64,000 nucleotides of DNA. Source: Pseudisothecium myosuroides. Taxonomy: Eukaryota; Streptophyta; Bryopsida; Hypnales; Lembophyllaceae. Positions 54,940-64,000 of this stretch are shown one piece after another. The stretch covers positions 45,089,288 through 45,153,287 of the forward strand of contig OX637288.1 in the NCBI GenBank assembly GCA_951799445.1. Reading direction: 5' to 3'. Position 1 is the stretch's first letter. Each line of letters opens with the position of its first letter. The position numbers were made by a program, and so were the translations under genes. The notes beneath the pieces are model-generated. The model was given only the letters and a program-made list of their open reading frames with translations, made no database searches and was not told the origin of the DNA.

Positions 54940-57405
54940 TTAGATTTGATTTCCCAGTCCTGCTAACATGGTCAAGAAAAGTTAACCATATCTTCTGTCT
55001 TATACACAACCATCAAGTTTATTCTTTTCATTTCTATTTCCATTCTGAATTAGACCATATTTGATTTTATAGATCATGGATTCTCATTTAGATTAATTTG
55101 TACTCAAGGAAGCAAATGAGATCCAGAGTGTACTCACCTACAAACAAATCTGCCATTTCCTCATCATTCAGCTCTGAGAAACCTTTAAACAACTCTGAAT
55201 CACCAAAACACAAAAATAAGAACCACAACAAATCATTCTAATTGAAAACTAAATCACGAAGGTGCACTGCAACATACCTGGCGGCTCTAGAATGTTTAGA
55301 AGCTCTTTCAAGAACTTGATCAGCTTTATTTTCTTCTCATCCTTATTATCCTAAAATCTTCCAACAACATGAAATTAAAAATTTTAACAATATAAAGTTC
55401 CCAACAAAGACAAGGCAATCTACAAAATCCAAGAAAAAACATGACATATCACTCACTAGTGTTTTCACATACACATTGGCCACTTCTGCCAACTCTTCAG
55501 TCAACGCCTTAAGGCGGTCATCCTAAAAAAATAGCAAATCTTCCAACAAATTAGAAAAATTTATTATATAATAAACATTTAACAACCTAGTTAAACGAAA
55601 TCAAAGACCAAAAAATCCCAAATTTCACTCAACCGTAGATTTATGTACAAAGCCCTCATGCGGTCATGTGCCTCCGCCCAAAATTCCCCCGTCCGACTAC
55701 CCGTCCGCCATGAAAATGACCGTCCAACCGCCCATCCGCCATGAAAATGACCGGCCGACCGCCCATCCGCCAAGAAAATGGCCGTCCGCCCAAAATTTCC
55801 CCGTCCGCCCGTTCTCCCGCTAGTAAATAGACCGTCCGCCGGGTGTGGGCGCTAGATTACCCACCCTTGGTAATAGAGCGAACACCGACCAGGTTCTATG
55901 CCTTTATCCACTTTTTTAATATATGGGGGTGTTGTGAGCGCGGTCCACTGTGCCTTCCAAGCAATGGATCTTTTTTGCTAACGTTTCCTAAGTCTTGTGG
56001 ATGGCAGCGAATAATTAGTAATGCATGTAATAACTCACAAGGTAGCTGCAAGCTCAGGGGTAATGGTATACTTCTAACTCCCTAACTATCTATCCTATGT
56101 CGAGGGTAGACTGGGTAGTTGGCGTCATTTCTAACGTCCCTAACTACGTAAAAAGGGGAACCCCTATGTTCCTTCCATGAACCCCTAAGACTATCTTGGA
56201 TTTCTGAGATTCCACCTAGAAGTTCTACTTTTAAAAGCTACCCTTAAAGTTCCAACTCTTAATCTAACTTTTAACTTCTAAGTATACTCTAGGTTTTAGC
56301 CTCCCAAACCAATTAGAGAATTTAACTTCAAAATTTAATGCTACCGTTTGACTTTGTTTTGACTTTTGACTCCAAGTTTTTACTCCTAGACTAACTCTAA
56401 AATTTACCTTCTAAAGTTAACTCTATGTTTTGACGTCAACTTCTAAATTTTTACTTCTAATTTTACTCTAAGATTTACCCTTGAATTTTAACTCTATGTT
56501 TTAACTTTTAACTCTAAATTTTTACTCCTAAATTAACTCTAAGATTTACCCCTGAATTTCAACTCTAGGTTTGACTCTTACGTTTTCACTTTAGCTTTTT
56601 ACTCTAACTTTTTACTCCCCCCTTGACTCTAACGTTTAACCTTTAAATTTAATCTTAACTTTTGACTTTTGACTTTTGACTTTCTACTTCCAATTTTAAT
56701 CCTATCGTTTTAATCCTAGATGGACTCTAAATGTTACTCCAAGTTTTGACTTCTGCTTTTTACTCTATTCCTAACTCAAAAATCTACTTCCTAAGTTGAT
56801 TTTTAATTCTACTGTTGACCTCTACTTTCTACTCTAATTTTTGACTCCCTAATCAACTCTAAACTCTTACATGAACCTACCCTAAGATTTGACTTGAGAG
56901 GTTAAACCCCTAAGTTAAAGTTCTAAAATTAATTCTATTTTTTAACTCCCCAAAGTTAACTCTAGATTTTGACCTTAGAAGTTTAACTTTAAAAAGTAGA
57001 AGCGTAAATTGATTCTAATTCTAACTGCTAATTAATCCCTAATTTTACTCCTAAATTCTCCTTCTAGTTTAAACCTAATTTCCGTCCCTTGTTTCTTGTG
57101 GTTCAATTTTAATTAAAATTCCTCCGTTCTACCCCCTATCGCTTAACTTAGCCTAACGCGGTCAGTTTACGGTCAAATCTTAATTATGAGCTGTTTTTGG
57201 AAACCTCTATCCCTAATCTATCAACTTTTGAATCTAAACTTCTAATCTACACTAATCTTGGATGCTAATCACGTTCTAAGGGTTGATTCGGAAAATAAAT
57301 GCTAATTAGGGAGAAACATCAAAGATTAAATCAAAAACTCACCTCTTCACTACCGGTGTCGGAAATGACTTCGTCCACGTCCACGTGTACATCCTCACGC
57401 TCCAT
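54940..57405 (-). CDS. five-exon gene for a 92-residue acidic helical protein, unknown function
   Basis: I assembled this from short exons: 57343-57405, 55457-55522, 55278-55350, 55138-55194 and 54940-54959. All junctions are GT-AG (four of them close to the GTGAGT/GTATGT consensus) and the phases agree through to a TAA. The ATG sits in a good context (aaaactaccATGG). The parts read MEREDVHVDVDEVISDTGSE, DDRLKALTEELAEVANVYVK, DNKDEKKIKLIKFLKELLNI and ELFKGFSELNDEEMADLFVG. It is strongly charged, Glu/Asp/Lys-rich and likely all-helical, with no signal peptide or membrane segment. No family recognised. Intron 1 (1.8 kb) is filled with minisatellite and ACTCTA-type sequence. The last exon is the least certain. 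Confidence 0.55.
55680..55845. repeat. CCGTCCGCC-rich minisatellite in intron 1
   Basis: Units of about 31 bp, such as 'gccatgaaaatgaccgtcca' followed by 'accgcccatcc', repeat about three times, then shorter ccgtccgcc units. GC-rich against an AT-rich background. Confidence 0.8.
56180..57110. repeat. degenerate ACTCTA / TTAACT quasi-repeat
   Basis: About 900 bp built from loosely repeated words such as ttaactctaa, atttttactcct, gacttttgac and tctaggtttt on the + strand, with no fixed period. It lies inside intron 1 of the small gene and contains no ORF. Confidence 0.7.
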
Positions 57406-57960
57406 GGTAGTTTTTGGCTTTGTTTTGAATTTTTCCCCAAGCTCACCGCTTATTGAGAAAATATTACAATTTTTGATGATCTAAACTCCCTCTTTCCCTT
57501 CCTCCTTTTCTTTTCTTTCTTCCCCTCTCTTCTACACTAGCACTATTCTACCTAAGCTTTTATGAGTCTTACACTATGGTTTCAAACTACGAGAAGGGTT
57601 TAAATGTTCTTCCTACCCTCTTACACAATTTGCCTTTGTGTCATCCTAATCCTCCTCCCAACGGTCACCACAAATTCTCAAGATTTCCCTCCCTAAGTCT
57701 ACCTAGGCTTAGACCTAGGTTACTATTTATCGTCTCTCTCCTTTTTGTTCTCTACTTCATCTCCTTCTTCCTAATCTCCCTCCATTGCTCATGTGTGTAT
57801 TTGGTTAGTTAGAATGGAGGTTTCAAGTGTGCGTGCAGGTGTGACGTGGAGGGTGCAATTATGTGTGTAGGAGTGATGTGAGGTGTTGACTCTCTTCCTT
57901 CCCTTCCCTTTGTTCTTTAGTCACACTTGGAAGTTTTGGAATTTTTGGCCTTGGATCCCC
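57406..57960 (-). promoter_or_regulatory. probable 5' UTR and promoter of the small acidic-protein gene
   Basis: On the minus strand a purine-rich (GA/GAAA) tract at about 57480-57540 lies 75-135 bp before the ATG, typical of plant 5' UTRs. Further upstream the sequence is unremarkable. Confidence 0.35.
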
Positions 57961-57974
57961 ACTGGGTTTACTGG

Positions 57975-58149
57975 TTTTCTAAACTAGCTCTACCTCTGAT
58001 TTTCTAAACTAGGTCTATCACTGACTTCCTAAACTAGAATTATCACTAGTTTCCTAAACTAGAGTTATCACTAATTTCCTAGACTAGAGTTATCACTAAT
58101 TTCCTAGACTAAATCTATAACTAATTTTCTAAACTAGGTCCTGATTAGT
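57975..58149. repeat. 25-bp tandem repeat, seven units
   Basis: Consensus close to TTTCCTAAACTAGAGTTATC plus ACTAA, seven head-to-tail copies with a few substitutions each. Confidence 0.9.
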
Positions 58150-58322
58150 GGAGAGTTTTTTCAAACAAAAACCAAAGTTGGGGCCCCGCAGAGCATCATC
58201 CCGTTGTGGTCTGAAAATCAGCCATGATGTATGTGAGTCATGGTCAGTCTACCAAATCGCCAAACCGGCCAAATTGGGGCGCTGGACAGGCAGTGTACCG
58301 CTTCGGTTACCGGCCCTGTACC

Positions 58323-58412
58323 GGTACTGCCGCTGGGCTCCGTTACTGCAGCTGGGCTCCCGTTACTGCCGCTGGGCTTCGTTACTGCAGCTGGGCTCCC
58401 GTTACTGTTGGG
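58323..58412. repeat. GC-rich 19-20-bp tandem repeat, about 4.5 units
   Basis: Unit close to TTACTGCAGCTGGGCTCCCG. Alternate units have gcc or gca before gctggg, suggesting a two-unit ancestor. Confidence 0.9.
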
Positions 58413-58536
58413 CTGGCTGGCTGCTGGGTTGGCTGGTCCGCTGGCACCACAAAATTTTTAATCACCCCAACGGGTTCCCTCAGGGGAACCCACTTAACCA
58501 ATAAAAATTGGAGTTTTGGAAAAATTAGTGTTAGAG

Positions 58537-58976
58537 TCAAGGCTTCGCCGTCCGGGGGTTAGGCCCGAAGTTGTGAAGCAAGACACTCAGCTTAGCAAAC
58601 CACGTATACCAGGACTAGGTAACTAAACTTGGCCCACCACTTCCTACTTCATGCTAGACTCTAATATCTTGGAAGCTAAACTCTGCAGGTTTCCACAAAG
58701 GGCTTGGAAACTAGACTTTGGAACTAAACACGGGGGAAGTGCAAAGCTTCGCCGTTAAGTTGGTTTTAACACCAACTTTAGGACTTCTTTGACACTTCGG
58801 GGGTTCAAGGCTTCGCCGTCTACACTTTTAACACATGTTTTAGGACTTCAACTTGTCACTAGTTCAAAGCTTCGCCGTTTCCAAGGGGGGTCCACACAAT
58901 GAGAGAGACTTTAGAAGAGGGAAAACAACTAAACTTTTTAAAAAAAACACACACATAGGTTCAAAGCTTCGCCGTC
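58537..58976. repeat. five copies of AARGCTTCGCCGT
   Basis: The word aaggcttcgccgt or aaagcttcgccgt occurs near 58539, 58744, 58808, 58866 and 58962, always on the + strand, with unrelated spacing (about 206, 63, 59 and 96 bp). Some copies are followed by a ggggggtcc-like string. Function unknown. Confidence 0.8.
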
Positions 58977-58979
58977 CCG

Positions 58980-60930
58980 GAGGGGGGTCCACTCAACAAA
59001 GAGAAGGTTAGAAGAGGGTGTAAGACAAAACACGAAGGAAAAAAAAAACACAAGTTAGTCCACGTGGCAACACAAAGCTCACACGCTAAAGGCCCCCCAA
59101 AGCGGCATCGCCAAGGTACGGTGGGGGGTAACTTTAGGATTAGTGCAAGATACAAACAAAAGAAACTCAAACTTCACAGGTTAGATCACAACACGTACAA
59201 GAGGGAGAGAGAGGCTCTCCACTTACAACAAGATGCCAACAACTTCACAAAAGAGTACACAAAGCAAGGTAGAAGGACCCCCAAGGACCTTCAAAGCTTG
59301 AAAATAAGCAACAATGGAGCCAAAAGTGCTCCAAAAACACCATAGAGGTTTTTGGCTTCAAACGCCAAAATATCCAAAATAACTTGGACCCACGGACCCA
59401 AAACAAGAATTGGGGGTGTTCTAGAGAGAGAAATGGGGCCCTTATATAGGTTTCCAAGGGCTCACCCTTCCCTCTAGAGTTCTAAGGTAACCTTATTAAC
59501 GGGGATTTTCATCCTCATCCTCAAAGATTTTCATCCTACATCCTAAATTTCTACTTCTACCATCTATGCTGGACCAACATCCTAACTTTTGGAGATTAGC
59601 TCCAATCGCCAAACGGATTGCGCCGTTGAATCCAGAACGCCGTGTTTAGTCCTAGATCCCCCTACCCCCCGTACCGAGGCCAAAAACCCATCGTAGGCTA
59701 ATTTAGTTTAAAGACCAAATCGTGGTAAAATCCTAGATCTTGGGGGTCTCCTATTTTGAAAAATGTGAATAGCCTAGGGTCTCCGGTAGGTGCGAGAGAG
59801 TCGGGAAGGACTTTTGGTTGACTTTGTTTCGCCATCGTGTGGTCCCGGAATGCCGATCAACGTGGCGGGGACCCCGCCACGTGGTTAATTCCTGAGGAAT
59901 CTCGCCGGTTCGGGTACTTGCCGCTATCGGAATGTCGTGAAACTTCACGGAGCCCATTATTAACATAAAACAAGCTAGTCTAATTTTTAGTGAGATTTTA
60001 TTGTAACCTGGGTAATTTCCATGAAATTTCCGTTGGAGGTTAGGAGGGTTGACCACCCGGGAAAAGGTTCTTCTGCAAGTCGGAAGATGCCGGGATTTTT
60101 CACGTGACCTCTCAGAGAGTCACATGGAAGACGTGCGGGTGTATTTCCGTACCTGGCACGATTGATCAATGGAGATTCACAACTGGCCATCTCCTCGAAT
60201 TAGCGACGGTGCAGGAATCTTCTGCAGGTGGAGGAATCTTGGCAAACCGATTTTGCCGTTGGACTCCTGGCATGGGATTCACCCTAGAACACCATCCTTG
60301 GGCTGTAGATTCCTCCACAGGCCCGGTCTTGCGTGAGTGGCTCCTACATGCTAACAATCGGGATTTTGGAAATTCGTCGATCTAATGGGGAATTCTAAAT
60401 CTAACTCTAGGACCCGACCTAGTGGCCTCGCTGTGGATCCCTCGGACCGACCTAGCCATGAATCGCCACATTCATGGTGGGATTTAGCCCTTTTGGGCTG
60501 TGTGACTCGAATCCTCCAAATCTAACCTTTTCGTTATTTCTACACTATTTTTAGGCAAGGATTGGGGGATTCTAAGTAAAAAGCACAAATCTAGACCAAA
60601 TACTATAATGGGTATGACACAACCCTATTTCGGTTCTACACTCTTTTTATGGATTTTTGTATACTTTTATCAACTTTAAATTGCAAATTTCCAAAAAAAT
60701 AATTCTACGAGTCCCAAGTGACAAATTGGGAGCTCACACCGGGGTAAATTCGGCCGACCGCCAATTTACCCAAGCGTCCGCTAGGCCTGCTGCGTCCGGA
60801 CGTCCAGACGTCTAGACGTCTGAAATTTGGATGCAAATTGGCCCCAGACGTTACAATCCGTCAACCCTGTTCTGTGAACTTGTTCCTTTTTTATCAATGG
60901 AATTGGTCCATGTATTTCAAGAAAAAAAAA
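58980..60930. other. intergenic, mid-GC, no gene recognised
   Basis: Several ORFs up to about 100 codons on both strands, none recognisable. It includes a perfect 11-bp-arm palindrome at 59860-59882 and at 60.73-60.80 kb a cggccgaccgcc / gcgtccgct segment like the 55.7-kb minisatellite. From about 60880 it runs into the LINE-like tail before the satellite. Confidence 0.4.
59860..59882. repeat. perfect palindrome ACGTGGCGGGG-A-CCCCGCCACGT
   Basis: Eleven-bp arms around one base. The right end overlaps CCACGTGG, a G-box. Confidence 0.85.
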
Positions 60931-60932
60931 TA

Positions 60933-63900
60933 AGTCTTACAACTAAAAACATTAAAAAAATTTGACAAGAAAGAAAACATTCACAAACAAAACGCATTTG
61001 GACATTTGGAAAATTAAGACCGGGCGCCAAAATTCCACCCTCGTCATTCTGGTTTGCAACTCGGGCCTGGGACACCAACAACCATAAGTCTTACAACTAA
61101 AAACATTGAAAAATATTGAAAAAGAAAAACAACATTTACAAACAAAACGCACCTGGACATTTGGGAAATTCGGGATGGGCGCCAAAATTCCACCCTCCTC
61201 ATCATGGTCTACAACTCGGGCCTAGGACACCAACAACCATAAGTCTTACAACTAGATGGGTACTTTTAACTAAAGCGACAAGTTTCTGGTTGGGTCTAGG
61301 GTCTCTAATAGCAAGCTTCGCTTGCTATTCGGCCTTGATCCTTTGCTTGCTGGCTCTGGCTCTGTTGGTGTCTCTTAATTTAAAAATGGTTGTTAGAAAA
61401 TGTTTTAGAAAATGTAAAAATTTCCGCTACGGATGACTTCCTTTGGTTTTGTGTACTTGTTCCTTTTTTATCAATGGAATTGGTCCATGTGTTTCAAGAA
61501 AAAAAAAAAAAAGTCTTACAACTAAAAACATTAAAAAAAACTGACAAAAAAAAAACATTCACAAACAAAACGCATTTGGATATTTGGGAAATTAAGACCG
61601 GGTGCCAAAATTCCACCCTCCTCATTCTGGTCTACAATTGGGGCCTGGGACACCAACAACCATAAGTCTTACAACTAAAAATATTAAAAGAAATTGACAA
61701 AAAAAAGAAATTCACAAACAAAACGCACCTGGACATTTGGGAAATTAAAACCGGGCGCCAAAATTCCACCCTCCTCATCCTGGTCTGCAACTCGGGCCTG
61801 GGACACCAACAACCATAAGTCTTACAACTAAAAAAATTGAAAAAAATTGAAAAAGAAAAATCATTCACAAATAAAATGCACTTGGACATTTGGGAAATTT
61901 GGGACGGGCGCCAAAATTCCACCCTCCTCATCATGGTCTGCAACTTAGGCCTCGGACACCAACAACCATAAGTCTTACAACTAGATGGGTACTTTTAACT
62001 AAAGCGACAAGTTTCTAGTTGGGTCTAGGGTCTTTAATAGCAAGCTTCGTCTGCTATTCTGTCTTGATCCTTTGCTTGCTGGCTCTCGCTCTGTTGGTGT
62101 CTCTTAATTTAAAAATGGTTGTTAGAAAATGTTTTAGAAAATGTAAAAATTTCTGCTACGGATGACTTTCTTTGGTTCTGTGTACTTGTTCCTTTTTTAT
62201 CAATGGAATTGGTCCATGTGTTTCAAGAAAAAAAAAAAAAAAGTCTTACAACTAAAAACATTAAAAAAAACTGACAAGAAAGAAAACATTCACAAACAAA
62301 ACGCATTTGGACATTTGGAAAATTAAGACCGGGCGCCAAAATTCCACCCTCGTCATTCTGGTTTGCAACTCGGGCCTGGGACACCAACAACCATAAGTCT
62401 TACAACTAAAAACATTGAAAAATATTGAAAAAGAAAAACAACATTTACAAACAAAACGCACCTGGACATTTGGGAAATTCGGGATGGGCGCCAAAATTCC
62501 ACCCTCCTCATCATGGTCTACAACTCGGGCCTAGGACACCAACAACCATAAGTCTTACAACTAGATGGGTACTTTTAACTAAAGCGACAAGTTTCTGGTT
62601 GGGTCTAGGGTCTCTAATAGCAAGCTTCGCTTGCTATTCGGCCTTGATCCTTTGCTTGCTGGCTCTGGCTCTGTTGGTGTCTCTTAATTTAAAAATGGTT
62701 GTTAGAAAATGTTTTAGAAAATGTAAAAATTTCCGCTACGGATGACTTCCTTTGGTTTTGTGTACTTGTTCCTTTTTTATCAATGGAATTGGTCCATGTG
62801 TTTCAAGAAAAAAAAAAAAAAGTCTTACAACTAAAAACATTAAAAAAAACTGACAAAAAAAAAACATTCACAAACAAAACGCATTTGGATATTTGGGAAA
62901 TTAAGACCGGGTGCCAAAATTCCACCCTCCTCATTCTGGTCTACAATTGGGGCCTGGGACACCAACAACCATAAGTCTTACAACTAAAAATATTAAAAGA
63001 AATTGACAAAAAAAAGAAATTCACAAACAAAACGCACCTGGACATTTGGGAAATTAAAACCGGGCGCCAAAATTCCACCCTCCTCATCCTGGTCTGCAAC
63101 TCGGGCCTGGGACACCAACAACCATAAGTCTTACAACTAAAAAAATTGAAAAAAATTGAAAAAGAAAAATCATTCACAAATAAAATGCACTTGGACATTT
63201 GGGAAATTTGGGACGGGCGCCAAAATTCCACCCTCCTCATCATGGTCTGCAACTTAGGCCTCGGACACCAACAACCATAAGTCTTACAACTAGATGGGTA
63301 CTTTTAACTAAAGCGACAAGTTTCTAGTTGGGTCTAGGGTCTTTAATAGCAAGCTTCGTCTGCTATTCTGTCTTGATCCTTTGCTTGCTGGCTCTCGCTC
63401 TGTTGGTGTCTCTTAATTTAAAAATGGTTGTTAGAAAATGTTTTAGAAAATGTAAAAATTTCTGCTACGGATGACTTTCTTTGGTTCTGTGTACTTGTTC
63501 CTTTTTTATCAATGGAATTGGTCCATGTGTTTCAAGAAAAAAAAAAAAAAAGTCTTACAACTAAAAACATTAAAAAAAACTGACAAAAAAAAAACATTCA
63601 CAAACAAAACGCATTTGGATATTTGGGAAATTAAGACCGGGTGCCAAAATTCCACCCTCCTCATTCTGGTCTACAACTGGGGCCTGGGACACCAACAACC
63701 ATAAGTCTTACAACTAAAAATATTAAAAGAAATTGACAAAAAAAAGAAATTCACAAACAAAACGCACCTGGACATTTGGGAAATTAAAACCGGGCGCCAA
63801 AATTCCACCCTCCTCATCCTGGTCTGCAACTCGGGCCTGGGACACCAACAACCATAAGTCTTACAACTAAAACATTAAAAGAAATTGACAAAAAAAAGAA

Positions 63901-64000
63901 ATTCACAAACAAAACGTACCTGGACATTTGGGAAATTCGGGACGGGCGCCAAAAATCCACCCTCCTCATCTTGGTCTGCAACTCGAGCCTGGGACAGCAA
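60933..64000. repeat. higher-order satellite, 1309-bp period
   Basis: The base monomer is about 153 bp and begins agtcttacaactaaaaacat. Blocks alternate: type A, 579 bp (two monomers plus spacer) at 60933-61511 and 62242-62820; type B, 730 bp (three monomers plus spacer) at 61512-62241 and 62821-63550. A+B is 1309 bp and the two full copies are almost identical. The copy starting at 63551 resumes as B-type, out of phase. Each spacer starts agatgggtacttttaacta and ends ccatgtgtttcaag plus poly-A. The array runs past the window end. ORFs inside it recur at 1309-bp spacing and are not genes. Confidence 0.92.

Noticed and set aside
60952..63704. Recurring ORFs with residues such as CWCPRPEL in the satellite
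   Set aside because: They repeat at exactly the satellite period, on both strands, and reflect low-complexity monomer sequence rather than genes.
60933..64000. CRISPR-like regular repeat array
   Set aside because: Monomers are about 153 bp with no short constant repeat plus variable spacer; this is eukaryotic satellite DNA.

Overview
The window is nuclear DNA of a land plant. The evidence is an SBP-domain (SPL) transcription factor gene with an intact miR156/miR529 target site, an eight-exon homologue of the Arabidopsis RING-H2 ligase SIS3, an intronless plant-type matrix metalloproteinase, GT-AG introns, and a dense load of plant-style MITEs and LINE remnants. Three well-supported genes and a few candidates in 64 kb point to a repeat-rich genome. 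A miR529-type site beside miR156 fits a bryophyte, lycophyte, fern or other early-diverging lineage, but I cannot name the species from sequence alone.

Layout. 1-4.0 kb is AT-rich repeat. 4.48-7.24 kb (-) is the SPL gene, with a tandem duplication in its probable 3' UTR and a GAC-rich minisatellite upstream. 8.7-39 kb is a repeat graveyard: Tourist-like MITEs (TTA/TAA duplications), CACTA MITEs, a decayed LINE with a readable reverse transcriptase region (about 10.3-13.9 kb), large foldbacks, and a family of about 0.92-kb elements that begin and end CCCCTAAAGG...CCTTTAGGGG inside TTAA sites. One TIR element (19172-20951) has its own empty site preserved in a related repeat at 32.3 kb. 39.8-41.1 kb (+) holds a candidate gene. 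42.7-45.9 kb holds MITEs and a three-level nest (Tourist MITE, then a solo-LTR-like insert, then a CACTA MITE). 46.2-47.0 kb (-) holds a candidate gene. 47.33-48.51 kb (+) is the metalloproteinase and 48.76-51.44 kb (-) is the SIS3 homologue; they converge with 253 bp between stop codons. 54.9-57.4 kb (-) is a reconstructed five-exon gene for a 92-residue acidic protein that no long ORF reveals. 57.9-60.9 kb is simple tandem repeats and a recurring AAGCTTCGCCGT motif. From 60.9 kb to the window end runs a higher-order satellite with a 1309-bp period, whose spacer contains what looks like a LINE 3' tail.

The genes do not form one pathway. SPL proteins control phase change and reproductive development under miR156/529. 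SIS3 is a membrane ubiquitin ligase of sugar signalling in Arabidopsis. Plant MMPs act at the cell surface. The distinctive content is the transposon record: several elements can be dated relative to one another from nested insertions with visible target duplications.
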